This document shows positions 33,709-45,496 of a stretch of 64,000 bases of DNA, one piece after another. Position 1 is the first letter of the stretch. Every line of letters starts with the position of its first letter. The position numbers and the translations under genes were made by a program. The stretch lies in the NCBI GenBank assembly GCA_964035545.1, contig OZ037765.1, positions 35,167,504-35,231,503 of the forward strand, in the 5' to 3' direction. The notes beneath the pieces are model-generated. The model did no database searches. It was not told the origin of the DNA and saw only the letters and a program-made list of their open reading frames with translations. Source of the DNA: Bugula neritina. Taxonomy: Eukaryota > Bryozoa > Gymnolaemata > Cheilostomatida > Bugulidae.

Positions 33709-33955
33709 GGAGCACTTGCTGAGGGCACTTGCTGAGGGCACTTGCTGAGGGCACTTGCTGAGGGCACTTGCTGAGGGCACTTGCTGAGGGCACTTGCTGA
33801 GGGCACTTGCTGAGGGCACTTGCTGAGGGCACTTGCTGAGGGCACTTGCTGAGGGCACTTGCTGAGGGCACCTGCTAGTGACACCTGCTAGTGACACCTG
33901 CTAGTGACACCTGCTAGTGACACCTGCTAGTGGCACCTGCTAGTGGCACTTGCTA
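33709..33955. repeat. 13-bp minisatellite (GGGCACTTGCTGA)n
   Basis: About twelve near-identical copies followed by seven or so copies of a related 13-mer (ACACCTGCTAGTG). The minus-strand frames through it (SASALSKCPQQVP repeats) are products of the repeat. Confidence 0.9.
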
Positions 33956-35291
33956 GAATCGCTTGTCAGAAGTAAAAATGCAAAGTGATGGAAACCAAAC
34001 AATAAACATGGTTCTTTTACAAAAGTGAAACATCTCTAATATATAGCAACTAGCAGCCTCCTAGCAACATCTGTCATATTTATGAGTTGTGAGATAACAG
34101 AGGTTGATATAAATTACACAATGTTGTACAACTTACACAATAGGACAGTGCAGTTGGTCTACAGGAAGTAGAAGTAAGAATACTTTGACTGTTGTTAGCT
34201 ACAGGTATAGGGAATACCTGTAGCCACATGTCAGTTGAATGAAATTAGAAACTGAAGCTAAGTAAAATCACATTTCTTTGTGTGAAAAGCAATCATAGCT
34301 TGTTGAAAATATTGAAATGGTGGTTTATGAAGAATTTTGTGATCCGAAATCACAACTAACCTGCTTGCTTTGTTGTCTTGAGTTGAAGAAAAGACGGTGG
34401 ATCAGATATCACCGAAAGGGAAGGTGAAAATATATTCTTTAGTCAACTGCGTCAAGTTGAATGAACAGTACGGAGCGCATGCAGCTACTGAGCTTAACAC
34501 CGCCGTGCTGTGACCGGATCACGTGACTCGCATTACTGGGCAACTAACAAACATATTATTGACCACTTTGTCTTTAGTGGGACTGAGAACGACACGAGTG
34601 AATGCTGCTAACAGCTATTTATTTAAAGTAATCATTCATTGAAGTTGTAGCTCCCTGTAATATTGATTTTATTGTGAACATTGCCTACACCTAGTTAAAT
34701 CAGTAAAGTGGAGACTTTCTAAAGCCTTTATTTAAGTTTGAAGACTACAATTAACCCTGAAACAAACAACCTTAAAATTAACAATGTGCTGAATTCCTTC
34801 TGTTTTTCAAGCTACTAGTTCTAAATGCTACACCAGTTGTCTATTATAAGTATCAGTTTGTTGCTTTTATCTCTTTCACAACCTTAATGACAAAAAATGG
34901 CCCACTGTGCCCCAGTACCGGGTACAATGGGCTACTGGGTGGGACTCAACAAATGTAGTAATACTTTGCTGATTTGGTTGCATCTGATATTTATAAATAC
35001 ACAAGTAAATAAAAATAATCTTTCATATCTATAGCAAAACCCATGTTTTACCTGTACAGTTTGTGGCACCACAGATAGCAGGGGGAGGCAAATCAACAAA
35101 ACTACAATGGCTGAATAATTATGTCAATACCTTTTTATTAAAGAAAATTACAACTCTAAGTCAATAAGTTCTCTCACAATTTGACCGGTTTGTTGCACCC
35201 CTATGACTGTTGTGCCCACCAAAAATTATGCAGTGCTACAAAAAAATAATAAATAGACTGTATTAGAAGTTGTCACCACTTTACAACCTGA

Positions 35292-35487
35292 GCATACACA
35301 CACACACGCACACGCACACGCACACGCACACACAGGCACACGCACACGCACACGCACACGCACACGCACACGAATGCGCGTGCGCACACACACACACACG
35401 CGCACACACACACGCGCACGCACACACGCACGCACGCACGAACACACACACAGTAAATAGAAAGTAATTTAGTATAATATATTATAG

Positions 35488-35556
<69 letters not shown>
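35292..35556. repeat. (CA)n then (TA)n microsatellites
   Basis: Interrupted CA/CG dinucleotides at 35292-35453 and a pure TA run of about 65 bp at 35492-35556. The open frames across these are spurious. Confidence 0.92.
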
Positions 35557-35560
<4 letters not shown>

Positions 35561-35584
35561 CATATTGTATAATATATTATAGAA

Positions 35585-36249
35585 ACAGAATAACAGAGTA
35601 TAGGAAAGGTTACCTTATCAGAGGATATACTAAGTAATGTTTACATTAACTGATAGTGAGTGGTTAAGTAACTGAGTACAGTTCAAATTCCAACCTTAAA
35701 TACATTATAGCATGACAAACTAACATGACTATTATATAATACTATAATATACTATACAATATGACTGTATAATACTATAATATACTATACAATATGACTA
35801 TATAATGCTATAATATACTATACAATATGACTATATAATACTATAATATACTATACAATATGACTATATAATACTATAATATACTATACAATATGACTCG
35901 ATATAATACTATACTATACTATACAATATGACTATATAATACTATAATATACTATACAATATGACTCGATATAATACTATAATATATTATATAACATGAC
36001 TAGATATAGTACTATAGTATATTATACAATATTACTATATGTCATGTTGTATAGTATATTATAGTATTATATAGTCATATCGTATAGTATATTATAGTAT
36101 TATATAGTCATATTAGTATATCATGCAAGTGTATTTAATGTTGGAGTTTGACCTGTACTCAGTTACTTAACCACTCACTATCAGTTAATGTAAACATCAC
36201 TTAGTATATAATCTGATAAGGTAACTTTACTATACTCTGTTACTCTGTA
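35585..36249. repeat. 665-bp inverted repeat (foldback or MITE-like)
   Basis: Arms of about 130 bp (35585-35715 and 36119-36249) are inverted copies with roughly 90% match, for example AACTGATAGTGAGTGGTTAA on the left and its complement on the right. The centre is an AT-rich ~35-bp tandem repeat (CTATATAATACTATAATATA) that flips orientation near 36040. Termini read ACAGAATAACAGAG and CTCTGTTACTCTGT. No transposase and no clear target duplication. Confidence 0.8.
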
Positions 36250-36569
36250 GTTACAGTCTACACAGTGTCACACAGGCACATAGTTTATTGAATACAGTAT
36301 GGAGTTTTCAGCAACAGGTGGGTGTGGCCATGGTTGATGTCTCAAACATTATAACATAAAAGAATATATTATATTATATAATATAATATATTATATTATA
36401 TTATATGTTATACTATAGCATTTAGGACTGTCATATTTCTGGGTTGTGATATGAACAAGATGGAGTCAAACATGTACACAACAATGTTTTAACCAGAGAA
36501 TGATTTTATTTAAATTAGAATCACTATCTATATATTTTATAAGTTTACCAGAAGATTTAAAATAACGAT

Positions 36570-36617
36570 ATGCGTGGGGTTACATCACTTCTATTTCTTA
36601 TATCAGTCTATATTCAA
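36570..36617 (+). CDS. Possible first exon with signal peptide
   Basis: ATG at 36570 opens MRGVTSLLFLISVYIQ, a convincing hydrophobic signal sequence, and is followed by GTCAGT as a weak 5' splice site. It would begin a secreted or membrane protein on the strand of the LRR gene. The phase (0) does not match the next recognised exon (42463, needs one preceding base), so at least one exon between is missing from the model. The tandem repeat that follows makes the longer open frame meaningless. Confidence 0.4.
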
Positions 36618-36955
36618 GTCAGTAGACACACAGACAGACTACTTACTGTAGACACACAGACAGACTACTTACTGTTGACACACAGACAGACTACTTACTG
36701 TAGACACACAGACAGACTACTTACTGTAGACACACAGACAGAGTACTTACTGTAGACACACAGACAGACTACTTACTGTAGACACACAGACAGACTATTT
36801 ACTGTAGACAAACAGACAGACTAGTTACTGTAGACACACAGACAGACTACTTACTGTGGACGCACAGACAGACTACCTACTGTAGACACACAGACATACT
36901 ACTCACTGTAGACACACAGACAGACTACCTACTGTAGACACACAGACAGACTACA
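36613..36955. repeat. 26-bp minisatellite, BEL-element target site
   Basis: About thirteen copies of a unit containing GTAGACACACAGACAGACTA. The BEL/Pao-like element is inserted in it; three more copies continue at 42257-42335. Confidence 0.92.
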
Positions 36956-36962
36956 AACTGTA

Positions 36963-37369
36963 TGTATTGGTATGCCACCAATCGTTGAAGGTTTCTTGCT
37001 TTATTAATACATTCATCAAAAACTTTTATTAGCTGGCAGTACTGTTGCTATAGTTTACTGTCCTTAGCACAGCACAGGTCAGTGTGTTCTAATCAAACAG
37101 CCATAGAGAAGCATTTATTGACTTTCCTCTTTCAACAGACGGCTCACTACAATTGCTATAACATTATATGATCACACAGTTTTATACTCCAACATTTACA
37201 CTCTGAATAGACCATCAGTTTTGACATTGGGATGACAAAGAATCCTATCTGTGCATCAATATTGGTACGATTTGATAGTCAATAAACTTAAGAATCTGTT
37301 GTCAAGTTGGCTAATAGATAAAGTACATCACATTCTAAGTCACCCAGATACTGTCACAGACCTGATACA
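36963..37369 (+). repeat. BEL-like element 5' LTR
   Basis: Near-identical to 41849-42256 with a handful of substitutions and small indels near the start. It contains an AATAAA-type signal (CAATAAAC at about 37281) compatible with a polyadenylation site. Confidence 0.9.
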
Positions 37370-37384
37370 GTACCAATATTGATG
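37254..37384 (+). promoter_or_regulatory. Candidate self-priming pair: LTR segment and post-LTR complement
   Basis: CATCAATATTGGTAC inside the LTR (37254-37268) is the exact reverse complement of GTACCAATATTGATG at 37370-37384, which starts at the first base after the LTR, where a primer-binding site belongs. No TGG-type tRNA site is present. Tf1/sushi elements prime with their own RNA 5' end in this arrangement; extension to this element is inference. Confidence 0.6.
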
Positions 37385-37392
37385 AGGCTGAC

Positions 37393-39012
37393 ATGGACCG
37401 ACAGGCCATAGTTCATCTCAAGAAGCAACGTACTACTCTAAGGTCTAAAGTAACAATGCTAGCTAATCTCATAGAATCAGCATTCTCTAGTAGCAGCTCT
37501 ACAAAAGTGAAGTGTCTGCGATCTCAGCTTGAATTTACATATCAAGAGTTTCTAACTATCCATTATGACTTTTCGGAATACGTTTCGTCAGATGAGTCCA
37601 TGGAAGACATTGCTTACGTTAATAAGATGAGTCCAGTAGAGTACTATGAAGCTGTAAAGGCTATTTATGACAAACCTATTTCTGACTGTAATACTTAGCA
37701 TAGCAAGTCACAGTCACAGAAAACCATAAATCTGATCCATCTGTGGTCCGGTCCGGTCTCCCAGAGAGCGGTATGGGTGGCTGGGGGTCACTTTCAGGGG
37801 GCGCGGGTCATGCACCGACTATGGTCGCGTCGGGTCAGTTGTCTTCTCCTAGATTACACCCTAGCACACGTGAGGTTACTCTTGCACCAAATCCAGATAT
37901 CACAGCAAGCGGTAAGGACAGGCAGGTACTACGGAAAGACCATACATCCAGTGGAGCTTTGGCATCAAATCCAGCTGTCATAGCAAATGCCAATGTCAGA
38001 GATATTTTTTCTTCTAAATTTTCAAGACGTGATCTTCATGGTAATACTGATCGTGCAACTCATTCTAAATCTTTGATTCAAGGCGCAACCTCCTCGGTTG
38101 TCAATGCATATGATAGCTACCCTAATGGAACAAGTCAAATAAATTATGACCCTAGACATACAGGTGGAAATAACTTCAATAGATCTATACATAAAACTTA
38201 TTCGCAACTCAAGCCATTTAACGGAACTAGATGTCATTGGCCGGAATTTAGGTCAGTATGGCTAAGATATGCCACTATGTTTTACGATGATGTCAACAGG
38301 GCTTGTGAATTAAAAAAATTTCTCACAGGCGAAGCTCTGGAGATGATTCAGCCAATCTTCGCAACTCAACCTCAAGCTTACGAGAAACTGATGTGTAGAT
38401 TACAAGAGGTCTACAATGATCTTAGCATGAGTGTGCAAGCAGTCTTCAACAATCTACAAGAACTAAAGCTATTAAAGGAAGGAGATGCATGAGAACTCGC
38501 CAAAATGGCCAACGCAGTAGAAAGTTCGTACAGCCAACTCGGTGAAGCAGGACTTTTGCAAGCTTTTACGCTGTCACAGGTCGATACTTGCAAACCTATT
38601 ACCTACAAGCATTAGACGAGACTGGGATAGGCACTTTCACATACTTACTCACGAGGAGAGAATCAAGCCATTCCCACACCTCATGAGGTTTCTAGAGCAG
38701 GAACGGCAAATAGCCCTCAGACGCATAGAAACAGTAAATCCGGAGTCCTCCAGCATGCATAAACAAAAGGTGAAAGTGTTCTACACTGAAAGCAGTGGCC
38801 CAAAATCTAGCAGTAACAGGTCTAATAATAATAACACAATCATTGATAGTAAGAATTACTGTTTTATTCATTGCAATAAACGTCATTGTCTTGTTGAGTG
38901 CAGAAATTTCTTGGCGTTGTCTGTAGATGGAAGATACAAGTTATTAAAAACTAATTCTCTATGTGTTAGGCGATTGAGCGCCCATGAGCCTAAGTGCTGT
39001 CCAAATTTTTGA
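37393..39012 (+). pseudogene. gag: BEL/Pao gag, disrupted
   Basis: Three frame segments. 37393-37698 is an N-terminal alpha-helical piece (KKQRTTLRSKVTMLANLIES). 37743-38492 contains the retrotransposon capsid-like stretch (LKPFNGTRCHWPEFRSVW, then FLTGEALEMIQPI). 38542-39012 contains a helical region and a CX2-3C-H-C-type knuckle typical of BEL/Pao gag (FIHCNKRHCLVECRNF). The segments are separated by a frameshift near 37700, a TGA at 38490 and another shift near 38540. In BEL/Pao, gag packages the RNA; this copy could not make a full protein. Confidence 0.7.
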
Positions 39013-39079
39013 ACCCCTTGTTCAGTCTGTAATAAAACAACTCACCATGTGTTATTGAGCATCAAATCAGCTGAAACTG

Positions 39080-39700
39080 ATACAAATACCAATTGTAATA
39101 CCAAGTAAAAACTGATCAAATTAGGTACAAGAGTAGGGAGAATCCTGGAGCGTCTGCTGTTCGCACCAGGGTCTATGTGTCTCCTAATCATGAAGTGCAC
39201 AATCATCCAGGAAACACTACAGTACTTGCCATTCAGCAGGCCCAAGTTATAGTGGGTGCATCTCATACAGCTATTATATTCTTCGGTGGAGGATTTAATG
39301 CTTCATTTATATTGGAGAGAGCTGCTAGAGCATGGGGTGCGTGACAGATAGATAAGGTGAACTTGGAAATGAACACACTTGGTGAACATAAAGTTAATGA
39401 AACTTCTACTATTTATAAAGTAAAGTTACAGACTACAAAAGGAAGGACTTATACCATTTTAGCTTACAGTCTTTGGAAACTCACAGGGGCTATCAGCAGG
39501 CCACTTGATGCAAACATCCTCAGATCTCTGTTTCCAAAAGTAGACACTAACAAGCTATTGAAGAAGACCGGACCTATCGACCTGCTAATTGGTAACGATC
39601 TTCTTAGATTGCATCCAAAACACCAAGTTGATCAAGCAGGACCTCACCTCTATGTATATTCCGGACCCTTTGGACTGCGGCCCTTAACAACTTTTCTATG
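39080..39700 (+). pseudogene. BEL/Pao aspartic protease remnant
   Basis: A frame with FFGGGFNASFILERAARAWG at about 39280 aligns to the Asp protease active site, in which the expected D-S/T-G reads GGG, so the catalytic Asp is lost. The downstream half (39357-39700: YKVKLQTTKGRTYTILAYSL, IDLLIGNDLLRLHP, then GPFGLRP) follows the BEL/Pao order up to the point where RT should begin. A TGA separates the two halves. Confidence 0.6.
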
Positions 39701-41640
39701 CTTCCATTTTCATCTTTCCATGTACAGGCTACCATGATGCATGAGAAGTTGGAGAAAGTTAAATTTTCTCAAAGCATTGCCGACACGCTCAACGGCTGTG
39801 ATCTGGACTTGTCTACAGTTTCTCTGCCGACCTACAGTGTCAATAGTCCCGACGCGTCTCCTAGTCAGTTTACAAGGTCATTTTCAAGGTCACCTGGTAC
39901 AAGGCAAAGTAAATGTGACAGCTCTAGTAATAATAACTTTACCTGTGACAACGTATCACCTGGCAGTGTGTACTACTTGGAGCAGGGATCTGAAGGTTAT
40001 AATGTGAATATGAACACCTCAGTTGAAAAAGGTGAATCGAGTAATGATACAGTGTAGTCTCAGTTTCAAGCAAGCCATTTATCCAGATAAAGGGTCAATT
40101 AGTAAATGAAGATGACTCCCCAGCCCTCCATGACTCGTGGGATGCAAAGGTCAACTTGAGCTCAACTTCGACCTCTGAGTCAACCAGTCAGGAGCTAGAA
40201 ACATCTCCAAACCCAGCAAATCTCACATATAGTTTTAGCAATAATGACTGCAACCCCCGATCAACGTCACTAGAACTATAGAAACTAGGCCTCAGGCTTT
40301 TATAAATTGTGGTGAATCTCAGACTACAGCCATTGGATTTTGTATGAATGAGTCAGCTGATGACTCAGACCAGTTACAGAGCACTTTCTGCCCGGGAGAG
40401 CCAGACACTGAGTCTGCAGAACAAACCAGTTCTGAACAGTTGAACAGAACTTTAGAAGTCAATAACTCTATGCCCATGTCTATAGAGAATAAGACAGAGT
40501 ATGAAATTACTAGTAGTACCTCTATTACACATTCCACACCTGTCTCAGCCAATAAAAGGGCAGAATCTAAAGTGACTGCTAAAGGGGTAAACAAAGCTCC
40601 AGCTAAATGCAGGAAATCCAGTCTACTGCAGGTAAAGAGTGGCAACTCGGACAAGCGACAATCTCTGCCTGCTTTTAGCAAACCTTCTAAACTTGCAAAA
40701 CCACGGGAGAGCCTTTTACTGCCCCCACCCGCTACAAGGGACAAGTTAGATCTTCTCATCAAGCCTGTGATCCAGAAAAGTAAGCCTAAGAGTAAGTGGG
40801 CTGATGTAACTAAACAAATAGAGGAGAACACGAAGGGCCCACTTAAAGCTACACCTAGAAATATGCAGTCTAAATTACACACATCTCCAGCCAGAAAGAA
40901 TGTGGAAAGGTCACTGAGTGCATGCAGTAATACGTCACAACAAAGCCATGCATCTGCTGTGTCTACTAAGAAACCACTGAAGATACAATGTTTATTACCT
41001 CCTATATCAGCCGGTGTAAAGAAAGATTTTAAAAAACCTCGGGCATCTCTCCTACCCGCTCTTTCATCTAAGCTGAAAGCTGACAGCAAAGCTTCTAAAT
41101 CGGGTTTTGGATCCGCCACTGTTGCACCGCAGACAGCCCCAGTGTGCATGTGAATGGTACAGCACCCATCAATGTAATCAATGGTAATGCAGCCAGTATA
41201 CAGAGGGGTAGACCCCCGTCCCAGCAAACTGGCAGACTTCAGAAAGCAGCAACAGAGAAAGGCACCAGGAAGTCCTAAAGTCTGCTTCAAACTAGAGACT
41301 AGAGGAAATAACTAGACTGTGTGATGAGAAGAGTGTCTACAGCAGTGGACTAAAATTTGAGCTCTTATCTGCATGTCGCAGTGTAGAGAGTTTTGGAGTT
41401 GTCATACAGTGTCTAAGGAGAGTGGTAGAGGGGCAGAATATGAAGCTAGGTAAAGCTTGAGAATCTCAGCAACTGATGGTAAAATCTTACAAATCAAACC
41501 ACAGAATTAGAACTTCTAACACAAAACTATAAGGTAGTAGGAAAACTGAGAGACTATGTAGGCTGTAAAGACACTGTCATAACCCGCAGCTTGCGTAGGT
41601 TGGCTTTATCAACTGAGGTGAACGCATAAGTGACTGATCC
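39695..41640 (+). pseudogene. Captured intronless coding sequence (unidentified host-like protein)
   Basis: Begins after a 3' splice-site-like tract (TTTCCATGTACAG) with GCTACCATGATG, a good start context at 39730. It continues in segments 39730-40057, about 40060-40280, 40319-41150, about 41140-41275 and 41290-41457, linked by single-base shifts; each segment has long stop-free, codon-like sequence. The product would be Ser/Thr-rich, then Lys/Pro-rich (KSKPKSKWADVTKQ; RESLLLPPPATRDK), then helical (LKFELLSACRSVESFGVVIQ). No retroviral motif is seen. The order (basic disordered region, then coiled coil) recalls cytoskeletal proteins, but I do not identify it. Confidence 0.55.
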
Positions 41641-41848
41641 ACCTTATTGGCCGCGTGTACGCTCGAGTCGCTAGAAGAGGGTTCTCATTTGATCGTACCT
41701 TCGTGGGACTGGCTGGCGCCAAATTAAAGGAGTCAGTGGATCGGTGCAAAAATTTCATGATCTGTGACTGATTCTATTTTTGTTTTAATTTACATAATTT
41801 ATCAATATTTGTCAGAATAGTATCTGCAAAACAATTCGACCCCACCGA

Positions 41849-42256
41849 TGTATTGGTATGCCACCAATCGTTGAAGCTTTATCTTGCTTCAACACATTCA
41901 TCGAAAATTATTATTAGCTGGCAGTACTGTTGCTATATAGTTTACTGTCCTTAGCACAGCACAGGTCAGTGTGTTCTAATCAAACAGCCATAGAGAAGCA
42001 TTTATTGACTTTCCTCTTTCAACAGACGGCTCACTACAATTGCTATAACATTATATGATCACACAGTTTTATACTCAAACGTTTACACTCTGAATAGACC
42101 ATCAGTTTTGACATTGGGATGACAAAGAATCTTATCTGTGCATCAATATTGGTACGATTTGATAGTCAATAAACTTAAGAATCTGTTGCCAAGTTGGCTA
42201 ATAGATAAAGTACATCACAATCTAAGTCACCCAGATACTGTCACAGACCTGATACA
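41849..42256 (+). repeat. BEL-like element 3' LTR
   Basis: 408 bp, paired with 36963-37369, followed by the CTGTA target duplication and the remaining minisatellite copies. Confidence 0.9.
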
Positions 42257-42462
42257 CTGTAGACACACAGACAGACTATTTACCGTAGACCCACAGACAG
42301 ACTATTTACTGTAGACACACAGACAGAATACTTATAGTGTGTATAATGCTATTGTCAGCTCAACACAAACCTCAGAGTCACAGAGTGAAATTGGATATAA
42401 ATAAGGTGTTTTGCTCAGTTATTCAGAGTTCATTTATTTGTGTAAATATCATATAATTGTAG

Positions 42463-42691
42463 AGAAATACAGAGTCTGGTTCAGACACTCTGGAGAAGAG
42501 CCACCTGATGATGAATGGTATCAAAGTGGCACAAGAAAATACACCATAGATGGTATAAAGAAGGAGGTTAAAGGTCACACAATCACCCACATGATAGTAG
42601 ATGGAGATCTACCATATAATATTCATCTACTGGCTCCAGAGCTGAGTCACCTGAGAGTGAAGAATGTCAAATCTGTCTCTAACCTGTCTGG
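42463..42691 (+). CDS. LRR gene, exon upstream of the LRR array
   Basis: A 229-nt exon between ATTGTAG and GTAAGT. It encodes a hydrophilic segment (YRVWFRHSGEEPPDDEWYQS, KYTIDGIKKEVKG) leading into a Leu-rich approach (IHLLAPELSHLRVKNVKSVS). It ends with two bases (GG), exactly the phase needed to join the one-base start of each LRR exon at 54241 and beyond. The segment looks extracellular and resembles capping sequence before an LRR domain; I know no family name for it. Confidence 0.7.
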
Positions 42692-44151
42692 GTAAGTATC
42701 CGATTATTATTAAGATGTTTAGGTAAAATAAAATAGGATGTTTTCAGTGGAGGTGCTAACATGTGAAAGTAGTCGGGTGGAACACATCAATACTAACCTT
42801 TTCACTACCAAACCAACATTCCTTGTTTTGTATCTGGAGGCAGAGTTCACATGATATGTAATTGTTTGAGTGATTGAAGTTTTTTATTTAAATTTTTACA
42901 TAAAAATCCTGAGTAAAGATTGACATGTGGACAGAGCCTATGACACCATGTGTTGCTTTTCTGGAAATTTCTGATATTCTCTGAGCTGACACTTTACAGC
43001 TAATTTTTAGGATGTAGACACTCTATGCTCTATAGTGTCCTCTTGACTCCAGTTCAGTCTGACAAATACAACTTTTTCTACAGTTTTGAAATTTAAAGAT
43101 TTCAAAATCAGAGTTAGCTCCCAGGTTTTAAAAATTTGCTCTTTCATTCAATATTATTGTGTTTTATCAATTGAGTTATTACTATTCTGGTATAAATTAA
43201 ACTTCAGTTAGGAATGATGAGCTGATGAAGATTAATCTACAGAGAGTGGTTATTGGCTGATGAGTTGTGTCTTTAGATTTTTCTGTATCAGTTGGACCTG
43301 TCTTTGAGGTCAAAATAAAAAGAGGTCCTTTTGTTACACTAAATACTTATAAAATTATCTCCCAACTATAGATAGACAAAAAGTTGAATATGTAATACAT
43401 GTTGGCGCAGTGGTTTTGTAATGTATAACATGTTACATACAGTGTATAGTTTCTTAGACTAAAATAGTTGTATATGAAATAGACTAATATGTTGCTAGCT
43501 ATTTCTTAGGACAATATAAAAACATAATTTTCTCTTATGTCTAAATACATTTCCGACTTTTCTAGTCAACAGAAAGTTAATTCATTAAGTTATTAGAAAC
43601 ATATTTCCAAGGTGTAATGCAGCTCAAAGTAACGGCTATCACATTGTACTTTTATTCCATTGCTTCTATACTACATTTTATATAGATTTTAAGCATTTTA
43701 GATAGGTTTTGGCAAATAACCACAGTATAATAGTTTGAAATAATTTTTTATCCACTGTAGACATTTTTTACAAAGGCAGAGCAGCTTAATTGATTACTAT
43801 ACAACACCTAGGTATGTTAATTAATATCTAAATGTTGTGACAGATGAGAAAAGTGCCATGTCACAAGCATATAGCCACCTTCTGCATGTCTTTTAATATT
43901 GTAACGTTTTGTTGTTGGGACATTACATGAGCTTGGAAAGCTTGTGGAATAATTACAGCTTTACTTGTATTATCATAGCTAAATATATATATGTTAGCTA
44001 CATTATGCTTTCCTACAATGATTTTTGCTATTACAGAATAGCTATATTTTTTTGACTGTTATATAAACCCAGCATTTTCTGTTATTCACTCTCCTTTCTC
44101 TTTTCATTCAGTTTGCGATAATAAACACACAAATATATACATATATATATT

Positions 44152-44233
<82 letters not shown>

Positions 44234-45496
44234 GTTTATTATCGCTGTGCTGCAGTAATTGTAGTTTATTTAAACATGGAAAATGCTGGGAAGATACAAA
44301 CACTCAGTCTCAGCTACTTAAGGCCAGCTCTCCTGTTTAGTTTTATACTTAATTCATGCTAATTTTTTCTTAATGGAGAAGTTAACATATTATGCAAGAC
44401 CAGGTTTTTGATGAATGCCGACATGGTATTTTATCTTATTCTTATAATATATTATAAACATGTTTTTCCTGCAGTATGTATACAACATAACAGTCTACAA
44501 TGAGAGTAACTTTATTTTTATTAAAAAGCAATTGGATACTACAGATTTTACTTTCTCTGTCGGCACATTTCATTTGCTCTAGCACATTTATAAGGCTCTG
44601 TATGTACAACTATGTGGTGTATCAACTATAACGTATATAATATAGTACAAGTTTTGGTTACTATGGAATGTCTAATCGAAAGGATCTGTACGCTGCTGGT
44701 TAAAACTCCCAATGTATTTCATGTTTTAGATTTTCTGATTAGCTTCTAATAAAGCATTCAGTATCATTTATTATATTTGAAGTTTAAGGATTTTGTATAG
44801 ATTATATGTAATAGTATCATTGCTTTCAATAGTGCAGTCAATGTTCCTCTGTATAAATGTTTATAGATGAAGTTTTATTGTAAGTGTACAGCGTATATAT
44901 AGTAGTTTATTCATTATTGAAAACAGCTAAGTGAGCCAGGAAACTTATTAGTAATGCATGTGGGGTAGAAAAAAAGCTTTCATATATATTTCTAAAGTCT
45001 GCTTATAATTTATTTTTTATAAATGATTCAAAAAACATTTTTACAGTATATATATTGTTCTGAATTTATATCGTTAGTTCACAATGCGTGTGGGTTATGT
45101 GTGTTTGAGCATGAAAAGACAAGACAAGACAAAAAAAAAATAATATGATACGCCAGGTATCCAGTTAGAATAGCCTACAGAGGGCGACTCCTGACGATAA
45201 AAGAAAAGTCGGAAGATGCACTAAAATGTTATAGAGAATACAAAAGTGGCCGTGATAAAGAACCTCCACCCAAGAAAAAAAATAGACCAATGTTTTACAC
45301 GACAAATAAAACTGTGCCCTGTGCGATAAAATGTTAAAAATGTACAAGAAGAAACACTGTCGGACTACGGCCCGATACTGATTAACACAGCAGAAAACAG
45401 CAGAAAGGCCCTGTAGCTAGGTCAGCTGAATGAGTAGCAATACAATATTGACAGCTACCCATCCAAAATATTAGACAGAATGCAGATACTAACTAC
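42692..45496. other. LRR-gene intron, first part
   Basis: AT-rich with no recognised exon. A TA microsatellite at 44140-44232 is bracketed by the inverted pair GCGATAATAAAC (44113) and GTTTATTATCGC (44234). A ~50-bp stretch at 44358-44405 resembles 54045-54100, just upstream of the first LRR exon, so this intron may descend from a duplicated LRR-exon region. A 60-codon plus frame at 45160-45340 (RLLTIKEKSEDALKCYREYK) looks codon-like but has no splice context. Confidence 0.5.
44113..44245. repeat. (TA)n microsatellite in a hairpin
   Basis: A ~90-bp TA run flanked by 12-bp inverted repeats GCGATAATAAAC and GTTTATTATCGC, so the whole can extrude as a cruciform. Confidence 0.8.

Larger units (their letters stand above)
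32737..36560. other. Intergenic DNA between prominin and the LRR gene
   Basis: It holds the prominin 5' flank (on the minus strand a TGATGTAG-like 3' splice site at about 32784 suggests an upstream non-coding exon). It also has a ~40-bp repeat of about four copies at 32930-33080, a 13-bp minisatellite, CA and TA microsatellites and a large inverted repeat. No coding exon was recognised. Confidence 0.5.
36963..42256 (+). mobile_element. BEL/Pao-like LTR element with RT/IN replaced by foreign coding sequence
   Basis: LTRs at 36963-37369 (407 bp) and 41849-42256 (408 bp) are nearly identical, begin TG and end CA. A perfect 5-bp target duplication, CTGTA, lies at 36958-36962 and 42257-42261. Inside: a gag with BEL/Pao features and remnants of its aspartic protease. 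Then, where reverse transcriptase, RNase H and integrase should be, comes an unrelated Ser/Lys-rich coding stretch of about 1.7 kb. It cannot be autonomous; its near-identical LTRs show it moved recently, presumably in trans. Confidence 0.85.

Noticed and set aside
33589-33897. Minus-strand frames with SASALSKCPQQVP repeats
   Set aside because: A 13-bp repeat read through in frame; no gene context.
34893-35225. GC-richer stretch with CCCACTGTGCCCC and later GTTGTGCCCACC
   Set aside because: Looked like terminal repeats of a DNA transposon, but the two ends do not pair as inverted or direct repeats.
36570-36755. 61-codon frame continuing from the signal-peptide exon into THRQTTYCR repeats
   Set aside because: Beyond codon 16 it is minisatellite; only the first 48 nt are kept as a possible exon.
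40319-41290. 323-codon minus-strand frame rich in Leu, Ser and Cys
   Set aside because: Antisense shadow of the captured Ser/Lys-rich coding stretch on the plus strand, which has better codon character and continuity with neighbouring segments.
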